Made by a program: the position numbers and the translations under genes
In this document: in pieces, positions 25,209-34,105 of the stretch
Layout: each line of letters starts with the position of its first letter
Numbering within the stretch: position 1 is the stretch's first letter
From: Duganella sp. Root336D2
Lineage (GTDB): Bacteria; Pseudomonadota; Gammaproteobacteria; Burkholderiales; Burkholderiaceae_D
Length of the DNA: 64,000 nt
Assembly (NCBI RefSeq): GCF_001425005.1
Contig: NZ_LMDB01000005.1
Coordinates: forward strand, 59,675-123,674
Reading direction: 5' to 3'
The notes under the pieces: generated by a model
Told to the model about the DNA's origin: nothing
Databases searched by the model: none
Seen by the model: only the letters and a program-made list of their open reading frames with translations

Positions 25209-25807
25209 GAAGGGCAGGCCGCCTTGCCCGCTGCATGGCTGCGCACGGCCTTGGCGATGTCCGCCGCAACCCTGGCCACGGCGCGGCGGTGGCCCATCAC
25301 CAGGGCGTCGTAGCCGGCGGCCACTTCTTCACGGGCGGTGCTGCGGCAGGTCAGGACCTGTGCGCTGCCCGCCAGCCGCACGCTCCAGACGGCGTCGAGC
25401 AGCGCATATTTGCCGGGCGCCGATTCGAAGCGCTGCACATTGGTGCTGATGCGGTAGAGCGTGGCCTTTTCCGGCGGCTGGGTGCGGAACACGTCGATGG
25501 CGCCTAGTTCGCCGGACACGGCCAGCGACAGCGCCTGCCCGATCTCCGACGCCGGCGGCGAGGACCAGCGTTCCTGCTCCAGCAGGTCGATGCGTCCTTC
25601 GCCCGAGGTCACCACCAGCTGGCTGCGCGCCACCTGCTGCGGCACCGTCACGTTCTGCACCTCGATGTAGTAGCCGGGATTCGGTACGCCGGCGGCGGCT
25701 TCCATGCCGTTGCTGAGACTATAGAAGCGTTCCGGCGGCGGACTGGCGCAGCCGGCCAGCGACAATGCAAGCACTACACCACCTGACAGGGCATGCCGGC
25801 GCATCAT
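25205..25807 (-). CDS. pqiC: PqiC-type outer-membrane lipoprotein
   Basis: 200 residues, ABC-transport auxiliary lipoprotein family. Lipobox ALSLAGC (Cys20), then PERFYSLSNGMEA and VTVPQQVARSQLVVTSGEGR, typical of PqiC. PqiC forms the outer-membrane ring that receives the PqiB tube in the PqiABC lipid-transport system. Last gene of pqiABC; it overlaps pqiB by 4 bp. Confidence 0.88.
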   Translation of the reverse strand: MMRRHALSGGVVLALSLAGCASPPPERFYSLSNGMEAAAGVPNPGYYIEVQNVTVPQQVARSQLVVTSGEGRIDLLEQERWSSPPASEIGQALSLAVSGELGAIDVFRTQPPEKATLYRISTNVQRFESAPGKYALLDAVWSVRLAGSAQVLTCRSTAREEVAAGYDALVMGHRRAVARVAADIAKAVRSHAAGKAACPS

Positions 25808-27453
25808 TTGTTCTCCTTCGCGGGCTGGGGTTTGGCGCGGATCAGCGCTTCCGGATGGCGCTGGAGGTAATCGGACAGTTCGTTGAGCGACTGCAGCGTT
25901 TGCGTCAGTTGCTGCAAGGCCGTGCGCAGGTCGGACTGCATCGGCGAGTCCTGCTGCAGCACCTGCTGCGCCGCGCCGAAGGTGTGGCGCGCTTCGCCCA
26001 GCGTGGACTGCAGTTCCGGCACGAGCTGCGAGTCGACTTTTTTGAACAGGTTGTCGGCGCTCTTCAGCGAGTCGCGCAAATTGTTGCCGATCTGGTCGAA
26101 CGGTACCTTATCGAGCTTGCGGGCGATGCTGGCGATCTGCGCCTGCAGCTCGTCCAGCGCATTGGGCACGGTCGGCACTTCGAGCGGGTAGGCATTCATA
26201 TCCAGCTTGACTTGCGCCGCGTTGGGGAAGAAGTCCAGCGCGATGTACAGTTGGCCGGTCAGCAGGTTGCCGGTACGGAGCTGGCCGCGCAGGCCGTGGC
26301 TGACCATGCGATCGAGCACCAGCGGGCCGGCGTTACGGTCCTTGTCGTCGGTGACGGTCTCCTGGAACCGGCGGCCGAGACGGCCGGGGTACATGTCCAC
26401 CGTCACCGGCATGCGGAAGTCCTTCTTGACAGGATCGAACTCGACGCCGACCGAGCGCACTTCGCCCAGCACAATGCCGCGGAAGTCGACCGGTGCGCCG
26501 GGAGATAGGCCGCGCAGCGACTGGTTGAAGTAGAACACCGTGGTAATCGGCGCACCGTCCGGTTCGCGCATGGCGCGGGCCTGGTCGGCTGCCAGCGGGA
26601 ATTCGGTGCCGGCGGCAGCGACGGTGTCGGGCTTGCGGCCGGTAACCGACTCAAAGCCGATGCCGCCCACCAGCAGCGCCGCCACTGATTGCGTATTCAG
26701 CTTGAACCCGCCGGAGTCCAGCTGCAGGTCCACGCCGCTGGCGTGCCACCAGCGCGTGTTCTTGCCGACGTACTGGTCGTAGGGCGCGTTGACGAAGACC
26801 TTGACCGCCACCCCCTGGCCGTTATTTTCCAGGTCATAGCTGATGACCTGGCCGGCGGGGATGCGACGGTAAAAGACCGGCGAACCTGCATCGATCGAGC
26901 CAAGCGATTCGCCGTGCAGGGTGTAGTAGGTGCCTTTCTGGTCGCCCGCCACTTGCGGCACTTTTTCCAGTCCGGTGAAATCGTGGCTGCTTTCCTTTGA
27001 TTTACCCGCATCGACGCCGATATAGGCGCCCGACAGCAGGGTGCCAAGACCCGATACGCCGCTCACGCCAATGCGCGGCTTCACCACCCAGAACCGGGTA
27101 TCGGCGGCAGTGAAACGGCGCGCATCCTTGTTCATGTCGATGGTCACCAGTACCTTGCTCAGGTCCGGCGACAGGGAAATCGCGCGCACCTGGCCGACGT
27201 CCACGTCCTTGTATTTCACCTTGGTCTTGCCGGCCTCAAGTCCCTCGCCGCTGCGGAAGCTGACCACCACGGTTGGGCCTTCGTCGAAATAGGATTTGGC
27301 TACCAGGCCGATGCCGATCAGCGCCGCAAGCAGCGGCACTAGCCACACCAGCGAAGGCAGCCAGTGGCTGGCCTTCTCGACCTGGGGCTGGGGCAGGGGC
27401 GCACCGGCAGTGTTGGCCGGGGTGCCGTCGTGTTCAGGCATGTTTTTCTCCAT
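25804..27453 (-). CDS. pqiB: MCE-domain lipid transport protein PqiB
   Basis: 549 residues. One N-terminal membrane helix (LPSLVWLVPLLAALIGIGLV) and three MCE domains in series (GPTVVVSFRSGEGLEAGKTK; GSPVFYRRIPAGQVISYDL; GAPVDFRGIVLGEVRSVGVE), followed by a long C-terminal helical region (LDELQAQIASIARKLDKVPF) that forms the needle-like channel spanning the periplasm. Start ATG 27453 overlaps pqiA by 20 bp; ATG 27441 is an alternative. It works with PqiA and PqiC in envelope lipid traffic. Confidence 0.93.
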   Translation of the reverse strand: MEKNMPEHDGTPANTAGAPLPQPQVEKASHWLPSLVWLVPLLAALIGIGLVAKSYFDEGPTVVVSFRSGEGLEAGKTKVKYKDVDVGQVRAISLSPDLSKVLVTIDMNKDARRFTAADTRFWVVKPRIGVSGVSGLGTLLSGAYIGVDAGKSKESSHDFTGLEKVPQVAGDQKGTYYTLHGESLGSIDAGSPVFYRRIPAGQVISYDLENNGQGVAVKVFVNAPYDQYVGKNTRWWHASGVDLQLDSGGFKLNTQSVAALLVGGIGFESVTGRKPDTVAAAGTEFPLAADQARAMREPDGAPITTVFYFNQSLRGLSPGAPVDFRGIVLGEVRSVGVEFDPVKKDFRMPVTVDMYPGRLGRRFQETVTDDKDRNAGPLVLDRMVSHGLRGQLRTGNLLTGQLYIALDFFPNAAQVKLDMNAYPLEVPTVPNALDELQAQIASIARKLDKVPFDQIGNNLRDSLKSADNLFKKVDSQLVPELQSTLGEARHTFGAAQQVLQQDSPMQSDLRTALQQLTQTLQSLNELSDYLQRHPEALIRAKPQPAKENK

Positions 27454-28675
27454 TTGGCGGGACAGGATCCCAGATCAGGCGCGGGTCGAACTGCATCGAC
27501 GCCAGCATGGTCAATACCACGACGGCGCAAAACGCCAGGGCCCCGGGCCCGGCGGTGATGGTGGCAAGGGTCTGGAAGCGTACCAGGGCCACCGTCAGCG
27601 TAATGACGAAGATGTCCAGCATCGACCAGCGGCCGACGAATTCCACCATCCGGTACAGTACGGTGCGCTGCAAGGGGCGCCAGCGCGAGCGGCGCTGCGC
27701 CGTCCATGCCAGCAGCGACAGGGCGGCCAGCTTCAGCAGCGGCACCACGATACTGGCGATGAAGATGATCGCGGCCAATGCGGGCGAACCGCTGTCCCAG
27801 AAATACAGCACGCCGCTGATGATGGTGTCATCCTCCAGGCCGAACAGGGAATGGGTGTACATCACCGGCAGCAGGTTGGCGGGAATGTACAGGATGGCCG
27901 CGGCAACCAGCAGGGCCCAGGTGCGCCCCAGGCTATCGGGGTGGCGGTGATGCAGGCGCGCATGGCAGCGCGGGCAGTCCTGGCGCCGCGCGCCGTTGTC
28001 AGCCGACACCAGGCCGCAGACGTGGCATGACAACGCTGCTTGCGGAACGGGCGGCGGCACGTCAGGCTGGGGCGTCAGGGCGTCGCCCAGGTTCCACAGC
28101 ATTTTGGGGTCGAACGAGACCACAATGGCCAGCATCAGTGTCAGCGCGGCGAACGCAAACAAGCCAGGTTCCAGCACTACCGTGGCCAGGCTGGTCATCT
28201 TGACGATGGTGATGAGGATGCCGATCATCAGCACCTCGGTCATTCCCCAGCGCCGCGCCAGGTGAATCGCATACAGCAGGAGGTTGAACGACTTCGGTTT
28301 GTGCCCGCCCGCCAGCGCCAGGGTGACGTGCAGCAGCGACAGCAGTTCGACCGCCGGCAGCAGGACGGTAAACATGAAGACCGCCGCCGCCACCAGCGGC
28401 ATATGTCCCTGCCACAGCACGATGATGGAACCGAGCAGGGTGGCGCGCGAGGCGTTGCCGTTCACGTCCAGTTCAACGATCGGAAAACACTGGGCGATGA
28501 CGAACACGATCAGCGCGGCCAGGGTGATCGCCGCCATACGGCTCGCGTCGGAATGGATGCCTCGATACATCACCGAACGGCAGCGCACGCAGCGTGCCTT
28601 CTCGCGCGGACGCACCGGGCGGCGGCTATGCAGCACGCCGCAGTCATGACAGCTAATCAGGTCGTAGCGATGCAC
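27434..28675 (-). CDS. pqiA: Inner-membrane protein PqiA
   Basis: 413 residues from a GTG start at 28675. Two PqiA domains, each preceded by a zinc-ribbon-like Cys cluster (CHDCGVLHSR...CVRCRSV and CHVCGLVS...CPRCHAR) and followed by four membrane helices. Repeated motifs include CFPIVELDVNGN, PANLLPVMYTHSLFG and LWQGHMPLVAAAVFMFT. It is the membrane partner of the PqiB tube. The 138 bp before it (28676-28813) are shared with the divergent gene at 28814. Confidence 0.92.
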   Translation of the reverse strand: MHRYDLISCHDCGVLHSRRPVRPREKARCVRCRSVMYRGIHSDASRMAAITLAALIVFVIAQCFPIVELDVNGNASRATLLGSIIVLWQGHMPLVAAAVFMFTVLLPAVELLSLLHVTLALAGGHKPKSFNLLLYAIHLARRWGMTEVLMIGILITIVKMTSLATVVLEPGLFAFAALTLMLAIVVSFDPKMLWNLGDALTPQPDVPPPVPQAALSCHVCGLVSADNGARRQDCPRCHARLHHRHPDSLGRTWALLVAAAILYIPANLLPVMYTHSLFGLEDDTIISGVLYFWDSGSPALAAIIFIASIVVPLLKLAALSLLAWTAQRRSRWRPLQRTVLYRMVEFVGRWSMLDIFVITLTVALVRFQTLATITAGPGALAFCAVVVLTMLASMQFDPRLIWDPVPPNGEKHA

Positions 28676-28813
28676 ACGTTTGGCGGGAATTCGAACATGC
28701 CAGCATGATACGACATTTGATGTGAAAGTCCGGACTCGTGACTATTCGATAGACTTTTGGGACTTCAGTTCGGCTAAAGTCTGCGGCCTTCGAAAGTTGA
28801 ACGGGAACCGTCA

Positions 28814-29461
28814 TTGAAATTTGCGCGTAGAGCTTTGCTGGCATTCCTGCTAGCCGTTGCCAGCTACCTTGCCATTGCCGCGGCGTGGGCCTGGGTGGCT
28901 TTCCCTTCTGCCGCCCGGGGCTTGCCGCAAGCCGGGCTAATGCCGCTATCGCCGCGCCAGGTGGAGATCCTGCTGAAGATTGAAGACCCGGGTTTCTTCA
29001 ACCATCGGGGCCTCAGTGCGTGGAGCGGGCAGGGGCTGGCGACCATTACTTCTTCGCTGGCGCGCAGCGTGTACCTTGGCGACACGCGGTTGGATGGCGC
29101 CACGGGCGCATTCCAGCGCTTTTACCGTGGCGTCTTCGACTGCTGCAAGAAGATCGACATCGGGCGCGACGTGATGGCCCTGGTGCTGGACCACAAGCTG
29201 GACAAGCAGCGGCAGCTGGCTGCTTATGCGGCCCTGGTCTATCTGGGAACCCAGGAGGGAAAACAGGTTCACGGATTCGAGGACGCTGCAATCAGTTACT
29301 ACGGCAAAGCGCTGGACTTGCTCACTGAACCGGAGTTCGTGGGCCTGGTGGCAATGATCAAAGCGCCTAACCTGTACCATCCCGTCAACAATCCAACCCG
29401 GTTCGTGCAACGCCTGGTGCAGGTGAATGCGCAGCTCCGGAACGACGATGTAATCAAATAG
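28814..29461 (+). CDS. GT51-like peptidoglycan glycosyltransferase domain protein, lacks second catalytic Glu
   Basis: 215 residues from TTG 28814. One N-terminal membrane helix (LLAFLLAVASYLAIAAAWAW) and a GT51 (monofunctional transglycosylase) fold. The donor-site motif is present as KIEDPGFFNHRG (Glu57), the second motif is altered (GQGLATITSSLARS for GGSTITQQLAKN), and the late motif HGFEDAAISYYGKALDLLT...APNLYHPVNNP fits. The third motif, normally K-x-E-I-L-E-x-Y-L-N, reads KQRQLAAYAA (131-140), so the second conserved Glu is Ala136. It may be inactive or act as a scaffold. The next gene starts 1 bp after its stop. Confidence 0.75.
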   Translation: MKFARRALLAFLLAVASYLAIAAAWAWVAFPSAARGLPQAGLMPLSPRQVEILLKIEDPGFFNHRGLSAWSGQGLATITSSLARSVYLGDTRLDGATGAFQRFYRGVFDCCKKIDIGRDVMALVLDHKLDKQRQLAAYAALVYLGTQEGKQVHGFEDAAISYYGKALDLLTEPEFVGLVAMIKAPNLYHPVNNPTRFVQRLVQVNAQLRNDDVIK

Positions 29462-29462
29462 A

Positions 29463-30131
29463 ATGAAAAGACTGTCGCATTCAATCCTCCTCGCCTCGCT
29501 GGCGCTTTGCAGCGCGATACTCCAGGCTGCGCCCCTTGAGCTGAATTGTCCTTCATCCGGGACGGAAAAGGAGCAGGTGCGCATCAACCGGCTCGCTTCG
29601 GGCGTCGTGGCTCGAAAAGGTGCGCACCTGTTGAAGGTCACCACCAAGGCCGGCGTCCAGACATTCAAGGACAAGCCTCCCTATGACGAGCCGTTGGACG
29701 GCGTCCACCATTACTTTTGCGACCGTAAAGAAGGCTTCATCCTGATCAAAGTCGAGGATGGCGGCGAGTTCACCGGCAAGCTGATTGACGAACAGACCGG
29801 AACCGTCATGAAAGGCGGCGAAAGCGTCTTGTTCTCGGAAGATCGCCGCGCTTATCTCGCCAGCGAACACGGGGACGGCCTGGATGGCGATGTGTGGACG
29901 ATCTATGCGGTGAACGGCCAGGTATCCTGGACCGGGTACAACTTTATTTCGGCCCCCGATCAAAGTTACAGGTACGTTGACCTGGGCATGCCAGCCTGGA
30001 TGCCGAATGGAGAACTGGTTGCAAGCGCAACCTGCGCCTCCGACGAGAACCGCAAATGGAAAATGAAACTGGTCAAGAACAACGGCCAGTGGGACTGGGC
30101 GCCTCGCAAGAAGTGCCCAGCTTCCAAGTAA
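29463..30131 (+). CDS. Exported protein of unknown function
   Basis: 222 residues. Signal peptide to about residue 23 (ILLASLALCSAILQAAP). The mature part has four cysteines (LNCPSSG, HYFCDRKE, SATCASDE, RKKCPASK), probably two disulfides, and a beta-rich pattern (GFILIKVEDGGEFTGKLIDE, VWTIYAVNGQVSWTGYNF). No family recognised. Paired with the GT51-like gene at 1 bp spacing, so the two are probably one transcript; it ends facing the LLM oxidoreductase gene. Confidence 0.7.
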   Translation: MKRLSHSILLASLALCSAILQAAPLELNCPSSGTEKEQVRINRLASGVVARKGAHLLKVTTKAGVQTFKDKPPYDEPLDGVHHYFCDRKEGFILIKVEDGGEFTGKLIDEQTGTVMKGGESVLFSEDRRAYLASEHGDGLDGDVWTIYAVNGQVSWTGYNFISAPDQSYRYVDLGMPAWMPNGELVASATCASDENRKWKMKLVKNNGQWDWAPRKKCPASK

Positions 30132-30135
30132 CTGT

Positions 30136-31059
30136 TCAAGCGTGGAACAGCGGCAGCACGTCTGCGGCGATCTCGTGGAAAGTTTCATCCAGCGCACGGC
30201 GGTTGCGCCGGAAATGCAGGCCTACGTGGTCGACCCCGGCCGCGCGTAGCGCAGCCAGTTCCTCGACCAGGGCGTCGCAGCCGCCGCGGAAGCCGAAGCG
30301 CCAGCGCTGCATTGGTTCATCGGCGCCTTCGCTCAAGTCCAGATGAATGAAGGTGGCGTACGGCTTGTCGCCTGCCACGGCGCGCCAGGCGGCTACCCGG
30401 CGCGCATGGTCCTCGGGCGTGCCGGGATAGGCCAGGCTGCCGTCCATGCGGGCGCCGATCCAGGCCGGGCTTTGCTGGGCCAGCCCGGCCGCCATCAGCG
30501 GCAACGGCGCTGCCATGCGCGGTAAAACATCCAGGCCCGGTGGCAGGCCGGATTGCGCGCCGTCGCGCAGCAGCGCGACCTGCTCGCGGAAGTTGCTTCC
30601 GCGTTCGGCGAAGTCGCGGCCGAACAGCGGGTACTCCACCGGCCGGTCGCCGCTGGCCACGCCCAGCACCAGGCGGTTGCCGCTCAGGCGCTGCAGCGTA
30701 GCCGCCGACTTCAGCGTCAGCAGGGGCTGGCGGATCGGCAGCACCACGGCAGCCGTGCCAAGCAGGATGTCTTTGGTGATGCCTGCCAGGTAGCCAAGAT
30801 AGGAAAATACCTCGAACACCTGGGCCGCATCGCCAAAGGACGGGTCGTACATGGGCACGTCGCGCACCCACAGGGCGCGGAAACCCAGGCGGTCCGCCAG
30901 TTGCGCCAGTCCGGCATGGCGCTGCAGGTCCGGTTCGCCGGGCAGGCGGCCGTCCTGTTGCCTGGCCTGCTCGCCGGCATGCGTCCAGTCGTTATCCAGC
31001 GGAGCCTCGATGCCGATGCTGAAGCCGCCGGCAGTCAGGCGAGCCAAGGAAGCGCTCAT
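30136..31059 (-). CDS. LLM-class flavin oxidoreductase
   Basis: 307 residues from ATG 31059; the longer frame to 31185 runs into the MFS gene. Luciferase-like monooxygenase fold: LADRLGFRALWVRDVPMYDP, ITKDILLGTAAVVLPIRQPL, RLVLGVASGDRPVEYPLFGR, and ELAALRAAGVDHVGLHFRRN. Such enzymes use reduced flavin (FMN or F420) on small organic substrates; the substrate cannot be told from sequence. Follows the MFS gene by 13 bp on the same strand, so a two-gene operon is likely. Confidence 0.88.
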   Translation of the reverse strand: MSASLARLTAGGFSIGIEAPLDNDWTHAGEQARQQDGRLPGEPDLQRHAGLAQLADRLGFRALWVRDVPMYDPSFGDAAQVFEVFSYLGYLAGITKDILLGTAAVVLPIRQPLLTLKSAATLQRLSGNRLVLGVASGDRPVEYPLFGRDFAERGSNFREQVALLRDGAQSGLPPGLDVLPRMAAPLPLMAAGLAQQSPAWIGARMDGSLAYPGTPEDHARRVAAWRAVAGDKPYATFIHLDLSEGADEPMQRWRFGFRGGCDALVEELAALRAAGVDHVGLHFRRNRRALDETFHEIAADVLPLFHA

Positions 31060-31072
31060 GAAGACTCCCGGC

Positions 31073-32248
31073 TCAGAACGAGGAAGCGGCGGAAGCCGAT
31101 GCATTGCGGCGGCCCGCATTGCCAAGCCAGACCAGCGCCAGGCCGCCGGCCGCCAGTGCAGCGCCAACCAGGGGCACCGCGGCATAGCCCAGGCCCTGGC
31201 CGATCACCACGCCACCCAGGGCCGCCCCCAGCGCGTTGCCCAGGTTGAAGGCGCCGACGTTCACCGACGAGGCCAGGCCGGGAGCCTGTGCTGCAGCCTG
31301 CATCACACGCATCTGCACCGGCGGCACGATGCCGAAGGCCGCAGCGCCCCACACCACCAGGCCAATCGCAGCGCCAAGCTCGGTCGTCATCACCAGCGGC
31401 AGCACAGCCATGGTCACGGCGAGGGCAGCCAGAATCAGCTTGGTGGCGCCGTCCAGCGACCAGTCGGCCAGGCGGCCGCCCAGGCTGTTGCCGAGCGTGA
31501 AGCCGACGCCGATCAGTACCAGGGCAAACGCCACGAAGCCCGGGGTGGCATGGGTGATTTCGGCCAGGATTGGCGCCACGTAGGTGTAGAGCGCAAACAT
31601 GGCGCCGGAACCCATCACGGTGGTGCCCATGGCGAGCAGCACTTCGGGACGCGTCAGTACTTTCAGTTCGCGCCGCAGCTTGGGCGGGGTGCCAGGCTCG
31701 CCCTTGGGCAAGGCCAGCCAGAGAGCGGCGATCGTGACCAGGCCAAGCACGGCGGTACCGGCGAAGGCTACGCGCCAGCCGACTTGCTGGCCAATCCAGG
31801 TGGCGGCAGGCACGCCGCCGATATTGGCGACGGTCAGGCCCATGAACATGGCCGCGATGGCGCTGGCCTGCTTTTCTTTAGGTACGACGCTGGCTGCCAC
31901 CACGGCGCCGATGCCGAAGAAGGCCCCGTGGTTCAGGCTGGTGATCAGGCGCGACAGCAGCAGGGTGGTATAGCTTGGCGCGAAGGCCGACAGCAAGTTG
32001 CCGGCCGTGAAGATCAGCATCAGCGCCATCAGGGCGGCGCGCTTGCCGAAACGGCTGAACAGCAAGGTCATCACCGGGGCGCCGGCCATGACGCCAACGG
32101 CATAGGCGGAGACCAGCATGCCCGCAGTGGGGATGCTGACCTGGACGCCGTCGGCAATCACGGGCAGCAGGCCCATGGGAGTGAATTCGGTGGTGCCGAT
32201 GGCAAAAGCGCCAGTGGCAAGGGCTAACAGGGCGGTAGAGGATCGCAT
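31073..32248 (-). CDS. MFS transporter, DHA1/AraJ-type drug or sugar exporter
   Basis: 391 residues, twelve expected membrane helices. Family marks are FAIGTTEFTPMGLLPVIADG at the first helix, the loop 2-3 motif SRFGKRAALMALML, and SRLITSLNHGAFFGIGAVVA. It belongs to the arabinose-efflux-like DHA1 group of proton antiporters. Co-oriented with the LLM oxidoreductase. No adjacent regulator is seen. Confidence 0.9.
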   Translation of the reverse strand: MRSSTALLALATGAFAIGTTEFTPMGLLPVIADGVQVSIPTAGMLVSAYAVGVMAGAPVMTLLFSRFGKRAALMALMLIFTAGNLLSAFAPSYTTLLLSRLITSLNHGAFFGIGAVVAASVVPKEKQASAIAAMFMGLTVANIGGVPAATWIGQQVGWRVAFAGTAVLGLVTIAALWLALPKGEPGTPPKLRRELKVLTRPEVLLAMGTTVMGSGAMFALYTYVAPILAEITHATPGFVAFALVLIGVGFTLGNSLGGRLADWSLDGATKLILAALAVTMAVLPLVMTTELGAAIGLVVWGAAAFGIVPPVQMRVMQAAAQAPGLASSVNVGAFNLGNALGAALGGVVIGQGLGYAAVPLVGAALAAGGLALVWLGNAGRRNASASAASSF

Positions 32249-32444
32249 CGGAATAGACTCGCAGAGTTTTTCAATGGATCGCAGTGTACCGGGGCAATAT
32301 TTGCAGATTAAGCCCAGGATTTGCTAAACACTTTTGATTTTTGTTCAATAATTGAGTTTGACGGTGTCGCGAGCGGGTGGCGTGATTCCGCATGCGTCAG
32401 CAGCCGGGGGCAGTCCCTGGTAGTGGCTGTTGGGCGAGGAGAAG

Positions 32445-32545
32445 TTGTTAACGCTTTCTGTGGAAAACCCTGTTAACAAGGCGCGGCACGGCAGGCTAAA
32501 TAGTTGATTCAATTAGAAAAAATTCCGCTGCGCAAATAAAGGGCA
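32445..32545. repeat. 101-bp intergenic element, copy 1
   Basis: Inverted repeat TTGTTAAC (32445-32452) and GTTAACAA (32472-32479) separated by 19 bp that include TGTGGAAAA. After 47 bp follows GCTGCGCAAATAA (32527-32539), then GGCA at 32542-32545. The same parts with the same spacings occur at 38998-39098. It lies in the 363-bp gap between the MFS gene and the KaiC-like gene, ending 66 bp before the latter. The rest of that gap (32249-32444) shows nothing recognisable beyond AT-rich DNA near the MFS start. Confidence 0.8.
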
Positions 32546-32611
32546 ATCGAAACAAGCCGATTGGCAACAAGTGCTAAAGTGTCTTATCGACAATCTTCGT
32601 GCAGGACCGCC

Positions 32612-34105
32612 ATGCTCCAGCCGCAGAACAAGCAGACTGACGCCTTTATCTCGACCGGCATTGCCGGCCTCGACACGATCCTGGCCGGGGGCCTGACCAA
32701 GCACCGGCTTTACCTGGTGGAAGGCGAGCCAGGGACGGGCAAGACCACCATGGCCTTGCAGTTCCTGATGGAAGGCGCCAGGCATGGCGAGCCGGTGCTC
32801 TACATCACCCTGGCGGAAAACGAAGTGGAGCTGCGCGCGGTCGCGCAGTCGCATGGCTTCACGTTGGACGGCATCACCGTGCACGAGATCATCCCGGCCG
32901 AAGGCGTACTTGACCCGGATGAGCAGTACACGGTGTTTCACCCCTCCGAAGTCGAGCTGGGCGAAACCAACCGGCTGATCCTGGCGCAGATCAATCGGCT
33001 CAATCCTACCCGCATGGTGCTCGATTCACTGTCGGAACTGCAGCTCCTGGCGGGCAGCCCCCTGCGCTATCGGCGCCATGTGCTGGCGCTGAAGCAGTAC
33101 TTCGCCAAGCGTGCCTGCACCGCGCTGTTCCTGGACGATAAAACGGCTTTAGGCGGCGACCAGCAGGTGCGCAGCATCGCGCATGGCGTGATCTCGCTGC
33201 AGCAGCTCGAGTCGGGCTATGGCGCCGAACGGCGCGTCGTGCGCGTCTTGAAATACCGCGGCATCGACTACCGGCGGGGGCCGCATGACTACGTGATCAT
33301 TTCCGGCGGTGTCGTTGCCTATCCGCGCATCGTGGCCTCCGAATCGCGCGAGATTGCAAGCAGGGGGCAGGTGGCAAGCGGGCTGCCATTGCTCGATACC
33401 TTGCTGGGCGGCGGGATTGAAGAGGGCTCCAGTACCCTGGTCTCAGGGCCGCCGGGAACCGGCAAGTCCAGCCTTGCTGCCCAATTCGTCAAAGCCGTCA
33501 CGGACCGCGGGCAGAAGGCCGCAATGTTCGTGTTTGAAGAATCCTACAATACCTTGCTCAACCGCGCGGATGGCATTGGCATGGATTTGCGCACGCCGCT
33601 GGCTTCAGGCCTGCTTCAGGTGAACCAGGTCGACCCGGCCGAACTGTCGCCCGGCCAGTTTACACATGCGGTCTGCACTGCTGCCGACGAAGGTGCAAAG
33701 GTAATCGTGATCGACAGCCTGAACGGCTATATGAATGCGATGCCGGAAGCACGTTTCCTGACCACGCATTTGCGTGAAGTACTGACCTACCTGGGGCAGC
33801 GCGGCGTCGTGACCCTGCTGGTCGGTGTGCAGCAGAGCATGATCGGGACGATGGGGAGCAAGGTCGACGTGAGCTACCTGGCCGATAACGTGCTGCTGCT
33901 GCGCTACTACGAATCAGGCGGTTCGGTGCACAAGGCCTTATCGGTCTTTAAGAAACGGGGCAGCAAGCACGAAACCACTTTGCGCGCTTTCTCAATTAGC
34001 GACCAAGGCATCGAAGTGGGGCCGGTGCTGAAGGACTTCCGCGGCATCCTGACCGGGGTGCCGGTGAATGTGTCGCAAGACAAGGATGAAGCAGAGCATG
34101 AATGA
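32612..34105 (+). CDS. KaiC-like double-domain ATPase
   Basis: 497 residues from ATG 32612. Two RecA-like KaiC domains: the first with STGIAGLDTILAGGL, Walker A GEPGTGKTTM (residues 38-47) and YITLAENEVEL; the second with SGLPLLDTLLGGGIEEGSST, Walker A GPPGTGKSSLA (279-289) and the catalytic Glu pair in FVFEESYNTLLNRA. Known KaiC proteins are ATPases/autokinases of cyanobacterial clocks; homologues outside cyanobacteria usually serve signalling or stress. No kaiA or kaiB is nearby. The downstream histidine kinase overlaps it by 8 bp, so the two probably form one signalling unit. Confidence 0.9.
   Translation: MLQPQNKQTDAFISTGIAGLDTILAGGLTKHRLYLVEGEPGTGKTTMALQFLMEGARHGEPVLYITLAENEVELRAVAQSHGFTLDGITVHEIIPAEGVLDPDEQYTVFHPSEVELGETNRLILAQINRLNPTRMVLDSLSELQLLAGSPLRYRRHVLALKQYFAKRACTALFLDDKTALGGDQQVRSIAHGVISLQQLESGYGAERRVVRVLKYRGIDYRRGPHDYVIISGGVVAYPRIVASESREIASRGQVASGLPLLDTLLGGGIEEGSSTLVSGPPGTGKSSLAAQFVKAVTDRGQKAAMFVFEESYNTLLNRADGIGMDLRTPLASGLLQVNQVDPAELSPGQFTHAVCTAADEGAKVIVIDSLNGYMNAMPEARFLTTHLREVLTYLGQRGVVTLLVGVQQSMIGTMGSKVDVSYLADNVLLLRYYESGGSVHKALSVFKKRGSKHETTLRAFSISDQGIEVGPVLKDFRGILTGVPVNVSQDKDEAEHE

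Noticed and set aside
28803..28830. GGAACC at 28803-28808 as a HrpL -35 element
   Set aside because: No CCACNNA at 15-16 bp; it lies directly at a start codon and is probably part of the ribosome site.
32445..32545. Replication origin at the element with a DnaA-box-like sequence
   Set aside because: There is only one DnaA-box match per copy, no dnaA/dnaN/gidA nearby and no AT-rich unwinding array; a second copy occurs 6.5 kb away.
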